From: Gnetum montanum
Taxonomy: Eukaryota; Streptophyta; Gnetopsida; Gnetales; Gnetaceae
Length of the DNA stretch: 64,000 nucleotides
Assembly: GCA_015680685.1 (NCBI GenBank)
Contig: MNCI01022151.1
Coordinates: 188,957-252,956 of the forward strand
Direction: 5' to 3'
Position 1 is the first letter of the stretch. Every line of letters starts with the position of its first letter. The notes under the pieces were generated by a model. That model saw nothing but the letters and a program-made list of their open reading frames with translations. It was not told the DNA's origin and did no database searches. This document shows positions 21,086 through 32,740 of the stretch, in pieces. The position numbers were made by a program, and so were the translations under genes.

Positions 21086-22529
21086 TCGAGGCTACCAGCT
21101 AGAAAACTCAAGCCTAAAGTGTCTTTTGCCTCCCCAAATTAGTCAACTCAATTCTAGAGTGTGTATTCCAAACCTTTGCTATAAAAGAAATTTTGGTAGA
21201 TGATTATTACATTGGCTTGGACAAGGGAGGATAATTTCACAAGGGAAGGTGGGATTTCTTATAAGTTGCAAGTCATGCATGGGATCATTCATGAGTCATG
21301 GATCTTATTTCTTTGGCATACATGTATTCAACTTATGAGTAAGCATTTTCTTTGGCTCATCTGCACTTGGTATTTCATGTTTCTATGATAATTCTTAATG
21401 AATGTTTCCTATAATACTATCCATGGTTGGTAATCTCTTGTGTGGGCTACAAGGGCTTCATCCTTGGAGGTGCTTCATGGTGTTAGCCCCCACCATTTTA
21501 TCCAACACCAGGGGTTCATGTGGTATGGGCTAGAAGATGTTGTTGGGTTGGGGGACCTTGCTGTGATAGTTAGATGGTCAAAAGGTACATTTAAGTACTC
21601 ATTTATTGAGAAAAATAATTTTAAAAAATCATGCATATTGATGATTTTTTATGTTTTTTGCATAATGGAAGGGGAAGTGCACAATTCCATTTTTTTGGGC
21701 ATTTTCATTGTTAGTTTTGAAGGAGTTGTCAAGAGAGTATTCATGTTCCAATTCATTGTTAAATGGTTCTTTCCTCAAGCCTACATTTCTCTCATTGTAA
21801 AAATATAAGAGGATGGAAAAATTTAATAATGAAGATTTCAAAAGTTTGAGACCATCTTAATCTATTATGGTGTTCTAGTTTGGTACATTTAAGATTTTAT
21901 CTCTCCTTTCTTTTTGGTATTGTTTTAATAAAATGTACATATTTCATTTGTGTAGAATCAGAGATTGATTCCACTGGTAAATTTTTGTTTTTGTCTTATT
22001 ATGTATAGACAGTCACCTATAGAATATATCTTCTATTATTTGTTTAAAAGAAAGAATATCAGAGATTTTTTGTCCTTTGTCAAGAGCAAGGGTTAGGGAT
22101 TGTTATTCTTCTTGTAGTTGTATTCTAATTTATGTGCCTTATTACTAGCTATAACAAACCACTTCTCCTTGAGTTTTCAGATGAATAATTGTAAGTCTTT
22201 TTTTGTGTGTGCTTTGCTATTAACATTGGATTGTGGTAGAAGTGAATATTTAGAACATCAAAAACTTTTAAATGTTGGCTTTTTTTCATATATTCTATTT
22301 CTATATCATGTCTAAAAGTTTAAATGCTTGTTGTACGAGAAATATGGCTAAAATTGCATGTTGGAAATGTTTATATATATACATACACATACATGGGAAA
22401 GAAAATATTTTCTAATCTATTTAGAAGGAAGGTCAGGAAAATAAAGAGATATAGAGAGATATACTCTATGGTGTACCTCAAGGGCTGAAACAAGTATGCT
22501 ACAATATAAATTATTTAAAAAGAAATGAA
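21086..22529 (+). other. Continuation of the sequence interrupted by element A
   Basis: No gene is recognised. Frames of up to about 120 codons (for example 21440-21808) lack any familiar domain and look like chance frames in T-rich repeat DNA. A TATATATACATACACATACATG microsatellite-like run occurs near 22374-22395. Confidence 0.4.
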
Positions 22530-23530
22530 AAAAAAAACTCAGTGCTGCAGAACTTGACCTATGAATCAAGTTGGAGAAATCTAACCTATTGATCAGAAAT
22601 ATTATGCATATCATTATTATGTTATTATTTTAAATAATAATCACAAGAACTATTATGTATGTTTTTAAAGAACTACTCTTTAAAGTTTCAGTCATTAAAA
22701 TATAAATATCCCTTCCATGGCTGTAGAAAGCTCACATGATGACCTTTCAAGGCAACATAAGACAAGACAATAATAAATTATGAACATAAAATAGAAATTT
22801 TTGTATTATTAATGGCTTGAAAGAGAAGGTTTTTCACTTGGTTTTATATCTTAGACTTGCACTTTTTCATATTTTTATTTTGAAACCTCTTCCATTGCAC
22901 CTTATGACTAGATACCTAAGAAGAAATGTTGCTAGAAATAAAGCACACTTGTGTATTTATTGTTGATTAATTTAGAGATGATATGTTATTAAGACTAAAA
23001 TAAGAAACAAAGATGGATATTATGCTTGAATGTTTTACAATTGTTAATTTTCTGATATGTTACATCAAGAGGAATTGAACCTGAGATCTAGCAAAATTAA
23101 AATTTTAAAATGTTGAAAGTTGCAGATCTAGGGATTGAACTCGCAACCTATTTAAATATATATTTAATTCCTTTTTAATAATAATCATGAGAAGTATGAG
23201 ACTCATGACTATTTGGCATGGAAAAGGTTTTAAAAATAAAAGAATAGTTTCCAAGAAATAATCCATTATCTCTTAAATTTCACTAGTATAAATAGAGATG
23301 ATAGGGAAAGAGATTGGAAAAAAAGAGAGAGGCACAACCACAAGGAAGTGTGGCTAGAAGAAAAATAACAACAAAAGAAGATTGGCTACTGTAGAAGACA
23401 ACAAATGAACTTGTGTGGTTGAACTAGAAAATAAACATAAAAAGGCTATGGTTGCTTCATAAGATAGAAAAATGAAAGAAAATTTGAGCTAAGAAGCAAT
23501 CCAATATACTAATAAATTTCTCTTGGTAGG
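22530..23530 (+). repeat. Dispersed repeat R1, copy 2 (uninterrupted)
   Basis: It matches 7140-7324 and then 11665-12550 in order, without the 4.3-kb LINE present in copy 1. A TATAAATAGAG motif occurs near 23288. No coding region. The right portion, from 23151, is repeated again in inverted form at 24076-24969. Confidence 0.7.
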
Positions 23531-24044
23531 AAAGAAGGTAGGATGATCCTTCTTTTCTATGTTGGGAGATAGACAATAATGGCTAATTATCTCAATTCAT
23601 CTATTTTCTCTTTTCTTTGGTTGGAATATCTTTTGATGCTTTAACAATATTGTTGTTGAGATCTTAGATTGTTGAATGCTTGATTTTGTTGTTAGAGCTC
23701 TCCTTCCATTCCCAGCAGTCTCAATCCTAATTGACTTGGATGAGAGATATTTCTGTAACAATTTAGAAACACCCATAATGATTTGGGGAATTTTTGGCAT
23801 AAAATATTTTTCAACAGGAACTAAGGATCCCTAATATCAGGATTGATACTACCACTAGAATGTAAGAACATCCTTGGACCCATTTCTATGTTGGATTTAT
23901 GAAATCTAAAGAATTATTTAATTCTTGGTTTCTTACTAAAATTGGTTTGATGACCCCCTTGAATCCTTAATCCTTGGATCTAAATATTGATTCTTATTTG
24001 TATACCTTCTCAAGTTTGATTTTGACATCTTTCTATGTGTCCAA
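23151..24044 (+). repeat. Left arm of 894-bp inverted repeat
   Basis: Each base pairs with the right arm at a constant coordinate sum of 48120, so there is no net indel across 894 bases. I noticed a single substitution, in TTGGTTGGAATATC against its partner near 24497. The arm starts inside repeat R1. Confidence 0.9.
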
Positions 24045-24074
24045 TGGAGTGGGGGAAATCTAGAGTGTTAATTT

Positions 24075-24075
24075 N
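24075..24075. other. Assembly gap or ambiguous base (single N)
   Basis: The N lies immediately before the right arm of the inverted repeat, with 31 bases between the two arms. Confidence 0.95.
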
Positions 24076-24969
24076 TTGGACACATAGAAAGATGTCAAAA
24101 TCAAACTTGAGAAGGTATACAAATAAGAATCAATATTTAGATCCAAGGATTAAGGATTCAAGGGGGTCATCAAACCAATTTTAGTAAGAAACCAAGAATT
24201 AAATAATTCTTTAGATTTCATAAATCCAACATAGAAATGGGTCCAAGGATGTTCTTACATTCTAGTGGTAGTATCAATCCTGATATTAGGGATCCTTAGT
24301 TCCTGTTGAAAAATATTTTATGCCAAAAATTCCCCAAATCATTATGGGTGTTTCTAAATTGTTACAGAAATATCTCTCATCCAAGTCAATTAGGATTGAG
24401 ACTGCTGGGAATGGAAGGAGAGCTCTAACAACAAAATCAAGCATTCAACAATCTAAGATCTCAACAACAATATTGTTAAAGCATCAAAAGATATTCAAAC
24501 CAAAGAAAAGAGAAAATAGATGAATTGAGATAATTAGCCATTATTGTCTATCTCCCAACATAGAAAAGAAGGATCATCCTACCTTCTTTCCTACCAAGAG
24601 AAATTTATTAGTATATTGGATTGCTTCTTAGCTCAAATTTTCTTTCATTTTTCTATCTTATGAAGCAACCATAGCCTTTTTATGTTTATTTTCTAGTTCA
24701 ACCACACAAGTTCATTTGTTGTCTTCTACAGTAGCCAATCTTCTTTTGTTGTTATTTTTCTTCTAGCCACACTTCCTTGTGGTTGTGCCTCTCTCTTTTT
24801 TTCCAATCTCTTTCCCTATCATCTCTATTTATACTAGTGAAATTTAAGAGATAATGGATTATTTCTTGGAAACTATTCTTTTATTTTTAAAACCTTTTCC
24901 ATGCCAAATAGTCATGAGTCTCATACTTCTCATGATTATTATTAAAAAGGAATTAAATATATATTTAAA
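24076..24969 (-). repeat. Right arm of inverted repeat, exactly between two Ns
   Basis: This 894-bp segment is bounded by N at 24075 and N at 24970 and is the reverse complement of 23151-24044. That the segment between the Ns coincides with the arm suggests a contig placed in the wrong orientation or duplicated during scaffolding rather than a biological palindrome. A 67-codon frame occurs on opposite strands of the two arms and has no recognisable domain. Confidence 0.9.
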
Positions 24970-24970
24970 N
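24970..24970. other. Assembly gap or ambiguous base (single N)
   Basis: Separates the inverted-repeat arm from LINE sequence. The LINE's 3' end is therefore not visible. Confidence 0.95.
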
Positions 24971-25690
24971 ACACCCCAAACTGTCTCATCCTTCTAGTGT
25001 ACACAAACTTAGGATTTGACCTCAGCTGTTGTGGTAGCACCAATATCTTTGTCCTCCACAGGGCCAGAACAAGGCTAGAATGGCATTTATTATGCTATTG
25101 TTAGAGCTCCACAAGAAAATACCATAGAAAATTGATAAAAATTTCTTGCTGCATGAAACTCATAAAAGCAAAGTGAATGCCTAGTAGCTTAGCTGAAATG
25201 CTTGAATGAACCAAGAATCTTTTAATCAACACCACCACCTCCTACCATATTTGTGATAATGTGGACTTCAGCACATGTCTACTTGCTATTTTCGATGCTA
25301 CCTATTTGAAGAACCCTTTAATGTGTTCAAGGCTATGTATAACTAGGATAATAGTTTTCCCCTCTACTGGAATGCCCAAAAACACCACCAACGTCAGCTC
25401 TGTTAACCAAATTTTGACACCCCGAAACATCATCTCATCATCCATCCAATTGGTAAAGAATGTGCCATCAGCTAGCTTGGGTTCCCCTTCAAACCTAGAG
25501 AGGAGCTCTACCCATCCAATCCATTTCACCATCTTCCATAGCAACAGATTTGTTTGGATAATAGTGGCAGAAGGGTTAAACAACTTTGCACGATCCTTTG
25601 TAACTGAAGCTTCTCACCATAGTTAAGCCCTAGCTATAGCCACCAGAACTAATAGAGGAAGGAACTAAGCCTTGAAAATTAGATTATTCC

Positions 25691-25897
25691 TTATCTTCCA
25701 CACCACAACATTGTAGTGACTTTTGAGTCACCATCTAGGTTGACAAGTATTGATAGTGCAGCTACTCGCCAAGTGTCCCATGAATAAGAGCATTGGTAAA
25801 CAAAATGATTAACCATTTTAGGCTTCTTCAAACATAAGGAACAAAGAGGATTAATGCCTAATCCTTGCATCCAAAGAAAATATTGCACTAGGTCCAC
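25691..25897 (-). pseudogene. LINE zf-RVT zinc-binding domain
   Basis: A 68-codon open stretch containing CSLCLKKPKMVNHFVYQC, the Cys-Cys-His-Cys pattern of the zinc-binding domain C-terminal to plant L1 reverse transcriptases. It is followed by DTWRVAAL and a conserved tail. Stops occur both before and after. Confidence 0.75.
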
Positions 25898-26649
25898 CTA
25901 ATTAACTAAATAAAAACTTTCACTTTCTCATGCAATCTGCTCTTTCAAATAGGCTTCCATCCAGGAGTTGGGGGTACTTTGTGGTAATAATATATCTAGA
26001 AGGTTTTCCTAGGAGTTCCTTTTGTAGCATCCTCTCTTGCATGTTTGCACATGGCCTACCACGGTAGTGACCCTCATGTCCCAGCCTCTCACTATTCGTA
26101 CTTTTGGTACATAATGTGTACCCATTGGGCTGGACACTCCTCTGGTAGCACTAATCAATTGACTAGGCACTAAAAATCAATCATGCTCTCATCATGCAAT
26201 TTCAATACCACAATCCCCCTATCCCTCTTTGGCATCACAACATTTTTCCAACATATGAGTGTAATAATTCCCATCCCCCTCCTTGCCCCTTGACCAAATG
26301 AATTTTTGAATGATCTGATCAACTTTGGGTATGATCCTTGTTGGGGGGGGGGTGGGGTGAAGCCATGCATGCCATGAAATAGGCAACCACCATGAGGATG
26401 GAAAAAGGTAGCATAATTCTTCCTTTCCTTGTCAAGACATGATTAGTCTAGTGGCCAATTTTTTGTTGCAGTTTCTATATCAGGGTTGACCACGTATGAC
26501 ATTTATGTTAGGAAAAGATTGACATTCCTAGATATCAGTCTTGTTTTGTGCCTGGCAGGATTCCCAATATCTGGGAGATCCTACCCTTAACCCAATAATT
26601 AGCATTTGCCAAGTGAATTGCTGTGTTTTCCCAATTTATCTCAAGACCC

Positions 26650-27660
26650 ACCTCCTAGGCCATCCAATCCAATCCACTATTAAGTGCAAGGGCTTGTGCT
26701 GTAGCTGTGCATGAAAACATAATTGTATCATTAGCATAATGTTTTGCAAGGCAATCCACTCCTGCAACCTTCCAAGCCTCTTACCCCCTCCAATTCATAG
26801 TAAATCTATAATGTGTCCATGGCCATAATAAACATGAGTGGTAGGGAAAGAGGGTCTCCTTGCCAAAGCTCCCAACTCAACTTGGCAAACCCTCAAAGCT
26901 GACCATCAATATTAAAGAAGTAGCTCCTTGAAGCCTAAAACTAGATATAAAGATCCACAAACTTGGGATTAAATCCTTCACACAACATAATCTCCTTTAG
27001 CACCTCCCAACTGATAGTATCATACACCTTTGTACTATCCAACTTGACACACATTTCCTAGTACCTTGTATTACATAGCGAGTATATGATTTTATGTAGG
27101 AGTATGACCTGGTTTTGCAGAAATCACCCTTTTATGAAACCCACATGATGCCCCCCAACTAGATTTGGCATCATCAAGGCTAGACAAAAAACAAGCATTT
27201 TTGTAAATAGCTGAAGTAGGGTATTACAAACCCCAATAGGTCTAAACTATGCAAATGCCATTGGATTAGTCACTTTGGTGATGTGGGCAATCCTTGAACA
27301 ATTAATCTCTTACTAGACCTACTACTAGTATACATCCTGTTGAATTCCCCTAGCATATTCTCCCTCATGATATCCATGAAATCCCTCAAAAATTTGATTA
27401 TCCACCCATCCAACCTTAGAGCCTTACTGGTTTCCATAGTTTCTATTGCTTCTTCCAACTCCCTCATTGTGAAGGACTTGAGCAACACCCTATTCTCCAC
27501 CTTCCTAATGATCCTTTTGATCCACATCAAAAGTAGCTTGGTGCATTGCTTGTGCCAAATTGTGGTATAGTATTTATGCATTTCCTCAACAATATCATGG
27601 CTATCAACTAGGGTGGTGTCCCCCTGCACTAGCTGTATCATTCACTTTTCTTGTCCTTGT
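26650..27660 (-). pseudogene. LINE reverse transcriptase remnant, catalytic Asp lost
   Basis: The frame 27270-27641 is open for 123 codons and contains TSKALRLDGWIIKFL, a decayed KAPGPDGFP-type finger block, at about 27385-27430. The catalytic motif near 26728-26740 reads YAND instead of YADD, followed by the usual TIMFSC...QALALNSGL text. That substitution alone should abolish polymerase activity. Confidence 0.75.
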
Positions 27661-28149
27661 GCCTTAGCAGTAGTAAAGAAAAAAGTGTGTTTCGATCTCC
27701 TTCCCTGAGCCAAGTTATCCTAGTGTGTTGCCTCCAATTCATTTCTTCCTCTGCCAAAAGGTCTTGAAGCTCTTTGAGGATCACATGTTCCTCTTCCTAC
27801 AACTCCACACCTTCCTCCTACTATGATTGAATTTCTCCTAGCCTTTATTATAATTTGGTGTGATGAGCATGAAAGAAAAATTTATCTTCAGAAGCTTTGA
27901 TGTGTAGCTTCTATTTGAGTTGGTTCAATCCATTTTTCAAAAACTCCCTCGAGTCCCCCTACACTTGGTATGTCCCCCAAATCATTTCCCCCATTGGCTA
28001 GAGCCAAGGTTTGATTAACCAAGTCCGCTTTAATCAAAATGAATGAGAAGTAGTCCTCAGGCCTCTATGAATTTGACAAACAATCAAATGGTGGTCTAAA
28101 CCCTATATCTCCTTCCAAGACACCTAAATATCAAAATTTAGCATAAGAC

Positions 28150-28745
28150 TCAAGCTAATCTAGACTCGGTCAATCCTTGATAGCACCTGATCCTTCCCTT
28201 GGCATCGATTACTCCATGTGAATTTGCAATCCTTGATTTCCATGTTAATGAGCTCATGCTCCTCAAGAAAGACCTAGAGTTCTTGACACCTTGGAGGATT
28301 AACATTGGCACCTTCATATTTCTTCCATGGGTGTAACCTTTGATTAAAATGATCAATCAAAACCCACTATCTTTGATTAGGGACCATCCACACTAGCCAT
28401 CTAAGCTCTTGTAGTTGAATCTCCCAATTCTGGGCCTCATAAACATTGGTAAGCTAGATACACTCCAACACAATGAGTACTACTATGCTCCATGTGGACA
28501 CATCCATGAAAGTTAAAGGTAGTCATGATATAATGACCAATCTCTTTGCCTTGCCCTGGCAAGGGATGATCTGTGGTTGCCAGCCCTCCCATCTCAAGAG
28601 CTAAGATTCTATTGGTTGCAATTTTGTTTCCTACAAGTAGACTACATCACATCATTCATTCCAAAAAATTTCTTTCAAAGTATTTTTTTTATAGGGCATA
28701 CCTTAACCCTTACAATTCCATGAAAAAATATTCATGGTCTACTAG
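28150..28745 (-). pseudogene. LINE endonuclease domain remnant
   Basis: Minus strand. The N-terminal wording NIFSWNCKG lies near 28710-28740, the catalytic-Glu block ETKL near 28610-28640, and the C-terminal block with TW.NRCQGKDQVLSRIDRV near 28155-28215. That order is typical of the exonuclease-endonuclease-phosphatase domain that nicks target DNA for L1 insertion. Several stops interrupt it. Confidence 0.65.
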
Positions 28746-28999
28746 TAGGACCATTTTTTGTAGACCTCTTTCAAGGTCCGTTGATAGCCCAAATTGATCT
28801 CCAAGTATGTTTCCTTTCTCCAAGAAACAAATGTTCTGGGGTAACCAATTTCCTTAACACCCAGCAAGACCAAAAATTCCCCCATCATTATCTTAGCATT
28901 CTCCTTGTGGCATGGTACAACATCCTACATATGGGGGTTTAATGATCCTTGTATGACAAACACCCAACTCTTTGATAGTGGAAGATCATTTCCATTATT

Positions 29000-30050
29000 A
29001 ACCAAGTCCAATTCAACTAGTGGGGGGTTTCTTTTTGCTTAGGAGATTCACACCCCTCTTCCTTATGTTCTCTAGACCTTGTGGGTTTTTAGACCATGTA
29101 GCCTTTGTTGCTAACCTTATACCAACCCAACTCCACCTTTTTTTCCAATGGTTGGGCCATAGGCTAAACCTTGTAGGTGGTAACCTAATGGTCCACCTTT
29201 TCACAGATGGTACATCCATTACCTACCCTGTTTAGAAAGGTGTTATCATTAGTGATGTTCTCATATTCTACTAGGATCTTTTCCTCCCTTGCACTAAATC
29301 CTTCAATGATATTGACTACCATACATAGAAACATGCAAATCCCATTCACTCCATTGAGCCTGTAAACTTATCAAATGTTATAAACTCACCAAAGAACCTA
29401 GTGAGGGTTTCCAAGAAGTTCTTTGTCTACATTTCCTAAGGAATGTCAAATGCCCTAACCCACATGAATGTCCTAGTGAAAATGTCTTCATCCTTGTGGT
29501 CCCCTAGCCTCCATGGCATCAATGCCAATCCACAGGGCCCATAAAACCATATTCCCCCAACAAGAATTCTATCATGGTCCTCGGTGGATCATAAAATGAA
29601 AAGAAATGGGTCATTAGAGAGGCTACAAACCTCAATGTTAGCCAAACCCCACATAGTATGTGCCCATTTCTTAACAAGGTTCATCTAGGGTCTAGCACCA
29701 CTTGAAATGAACTTGCTAATTAGACTCAACTTCATTGTCCTAAACCCATTGGAAGGAGGATGTCACACTTGGAGTTGCATGAGACCTTCTTGTGTGGAAC
29801 AAGCCTCAATTCCTCCATCCCCTAGCTGCCAACCCCCACACTTATTTTCAAGCATTGGATTTCCCCCTGTCTCCTCCACCCCACAATTTTCTGCAAGACC
29901 CCTTGGTGGGCTCTCCTTGAGGTTCATCCCAATAATGCTAGGCTTGCTTGCACTAGCTGTGCCAACATCCATCACCCTTCTTACATCCCTAGCCAAGCCC
30001 ATGTTCACTCTTGCTACTCCAACCATACCCACTCCTACTCCTATTCCCAT
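29000..30050 (-). pseudogene. LINE ORF1 remnant (DUF4283-like, zinc knuckle)
   Basis: From the minus-strand ATG at 30050 the first 95 codons are open and rich in Gly, Val and Arg. At about 29440-29560 the reading has the DUF4283-type wording ...MPWRLGD...WVRAF. A degenerate CCHC knuckle (CTIC, then His) lies near 29185-29225, with its last cysteine lost. In L1 elements this protein binds the element RNA. Stops and frame changes are present. Confidence 0.6.
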
Positions 30051-30090
30051 TTCAAAGAAATTATCTTCCCCTTTTATTATCTATTGTTAA

Positions 30091-30950
30091 AATATCAATT
30101 AGTTTGATTAAATTTTAGTGGTGTGCCTTATAATATTTTAGCTTAGAAGAGTTTGATTGAAATAATTTTATATTATGAGTGTTGCTGGACAAATAAAAAA
30201 TATTATTATGCCATTGAATAGATCTGAGATCACTAATTTATATGTTTCTTATGGTCATTTTTTTGGTTAAAAAAATATGTTGATGAATAGGATCAAATGT
30301 GCTTTTATGGTTTGAGAAAAGTCTAAGGTTGATTTTTAAATTAGAACAAAAAAAAAGTACAAATCCATACACCATTTTAGAGGAATCTTGCACATATTTT
30401 TATAGATGTTTATCTTTCATGATTATCTTTGATTTCAAAATACTAGTATTGATTGAAACTAAAATCTAAGATGCAAGTAATGTGTTGGAAGAATTAAAAT
30501 ATGACATTCCATGATAGATCTTTAGCTTTTGGCTCATGTATATCTATATTAGAAAATTTAAGGCTTTTGTAATCTTTTATAGGAAAGAAAGAAACATGGC
30601 TGCTATGGTTTTCTTCTATTGCAAATTATCTATTTTATGAATACTATATTTTCCTATAGTTGAACTCTTTGTATGATTCATTATGTTTAGTTACACATAA
30701 TTTAAGACTACTACAGTGAATTGGTTGAGTTAATTTACTTATAGCTAAACTAGAAGGCTTTAGATATGATTTCAAGATGTTTTGAAATTTGTATTGCACT
30801 TGAATGCATTATGTACATTAAGAGATGTAAATCATCATATTGGCTTTCTCTTACTTCTAGATTCTTGGGCTATATTTTGCATTATATAATTTTCTTTATT
30901 TAAAATTTACTTTGCATGCTAAAATGATTATTGTCAATGCTAGTCTGATT
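30091..30950. other. AT-rich DNA without recognised features
   Basis: No coding region, repeat boundary or motif that I can support. Short frames only. Confidence 0.5.
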
Positions 30951-30954
30951 GCTA

Positions 30955-31671
30955 TTTAAAAAATTCATTTTTGCATTAAAGAGAAAATAGAAAATTTGAT
31001 GTAAAGATGAAGAAAATTTATTAGGAAATTTGCATATGAAAGAATATTATAATTAAAGCTAAGTATGAAAATGAAAGCTGATTGCAATTAAAGCTAAGTA
31101 TGAAAAAAGAAGAGCTGAGATTGAATATTAATGCATACAAACAAGCGGTATCTATAAAAACGAATTTGGCAACCAAATATGGGCAAATGATGGAGATTAG
31201 ATTTTTGCAAACTAACAGAGTTTAGCTTATGAATAATGTAGAAACTATAAAAGAGGAAATCCATGAGCTGAAAAATGAATTAAACAACAAGACAGAAATA
31301 TACTATAAGCATATTTAGAAAATCTCAGAATTGATACAAGTAATCAAGGATGAAGACCAAGGAATAATGGGTATGGTTAGCATGTTCAGAAGTGAACATG
31401 AGAAGAAAATTACTAAGATCAATAATGTTGTAGTAATTTGAATGAAGCTAATGTGGGAGATTTAATCAAGGTAAATAAAGAGATTCAACACCTAAGACAA
31501 CAATTAATGAATCAAGAACTAGTTTTTGCTTTAACAAACCATCAGTTTGAGAAGATTGTAACTAAAGAATCAACACTAGCAAAGGAAGAATGTTACATAG
31601 TAGCTACTGATGTTACCATTCAAAATCCATCCTATGGAATCATTCATTCCCTCTTCCCTAGAATCCTATAA
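30955..31671 (+). pseudogene. Decayed coiled-coil coding region
   Basis: Plus-strand reading over about 230 codons is rich in Lys, Glu, Ile and Asn, with heptad-like spacing, for example MNNVETIKEEIHELKNEL near 31228-31280. The stretch 31438-31671 is open for 77 codons (NKEIQHLRQQLMNQE). A few stops and a frame change interrupt it. A local direct duplication of AATTAAAGCTAAGTATGAAA (31051 and 31086) lies at the start. No family is recognised; it may be the extra ORF of a retroelement or a host pseudogene. Confidence 0.45.
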
Positions 31672-32140
31672 GTATAAGCCCCACTAGTGGGATACTACCC
31701 AAAGACATGATTTTTCCCAAATGTTTATTGAAGAATTTAAAAATATGAATATGTGATGTATATCAATGACAGGTGAACAATAAAGGTTTGATTGTTATTA
31801 AGTTTCATTTAATATTTTGATCCCTCATGAGTAAAGAAGAGGAATCTCTGATGAACCAAATTCTACCCATGTCTAGCCAATGGGGATCTTCCTGCATTCA
31901 TACTATGTTCAAAATAAATAAACATGCATGATAGAAACACAATAATAACTTGCAAAACACCATCCTTATGATTGAAGAATAGATTTATATGATAATCCAA
32001 GATATTATAAGAAACTAACCAATCCCATGAGATGTTGTTTATGCATAATAAAGAATAAACATGATTAAAAAAGGAAATGTCAATTAAGAAAAAAGGATGT
32101 GACCTTACATAAAAGTTAAAAATTATCCATGTACCTTGTT
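31672..32140. other. Spacer between two decayed charged coding stretches
   Basis: AT-rich; no coding frame is recognised. Confidence 0.4.
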
Positions 32141-32149
32141 AAGAAAGTA

Positions 32150-32740
32150 GAAAATTGCGAAGTGAAATAATGGGGCAAAGAAATCATGGTAATGTAGTAA
32201 AAGAAGTGAAGCCTATGAGGAAGCATTATGCTAGCAAGCTAATGAAAGAGGATGTAAGATAGTACATGGGCAAAAAAATAGAGAATGTACAGGAAAAAGA
32301 CATACAGGAACAAGAAGGAGCATACAAAACAAGCAAAGATTCAAAGCACAAGAACCAAGTACAAAAGCAAAAAGAAACAGTTACAGAGAAGAGTGAAAAT
32401 CAAGTCAATCTGGCAACCATATTTAAATAATTATGGAGAAACATCATCTTGTTAGTTATGTGGATGATGGAACAACCATTTATCAAGAGGATAAACAATA
32501 GAAGTCATTACATGAAGAAATACAGAAGAAAAAATCAAACTTTCAATAAAGGACAAAAACCATGTGATGAAGAAAAGTCCAAAATGAAGAACATCTAAAA
32601 GACATTGGTAGATGAGGATGTCAAAACCAAGATGTTGCTAAGTGCCTCCAGCCAGAGCCATTTCACTGAGGTAGTTAAGGAGTGAGGATCTTTTACTAGG
32701 ATGGATGATGACAAACTCCAATTCTATTAATAAAACTCAT
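32150..32740 (+). pseudogene. Decayed Lys/Glu/Gln-rich coding stretch
   Basis: One plus-strand frame reads as a highly charged, low-complexity protein, for example IENVQEKDIQEQEGAYKTSK near 32280-32340 and QKQKETVTEKSENQVN near 32360-32410, with several stops. After it the sequence returns to T-rich DNA. It may belong with the coiled-coil remnant at 30955-31671. No function can be assigned. Confidence 0.4.

Larger units (their letters stand above)
24971..30090 (-). mobile_element. L1-like LINE, minus strand, nearly full domain set
   Basis: Minus-strand non-LTR retrotransposon. Reading right to left it shows a Gly/Val-rich ORF1 start (ATG at 30050), a DUF4283-like segment, a degenerate zinc knuckle, an endonuclease (EEP fold), reverse transcriptase and zf-RVT. 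The 3' end is lost at the N at 24970, so no poly(A) tail is seen. At about 5.1 kb it is more complete than the LINE at 7325-11660 but carries many stops and frame changes. Confidence 0.82.

Noticed and set aside
21440-21808. 122-codon open frame with hydrophobic stretches
   Set aside because: No recognisable domain or homologous context; the T-rich composition makes such frames common by chance.
23151-24969. Inverted repeat as a foldback transposon or MITE
   Set aside because: No target duplication or transposon-like ends; the arm coincides exactly with the sequence between two Ns, which fits an assembly artefact better.
29707-30090. 127-codon plus-strand frame rich in Pro, Ser and Thr
   Set aside because: It is the complement of the LINE ORF1 start on the minus strand.
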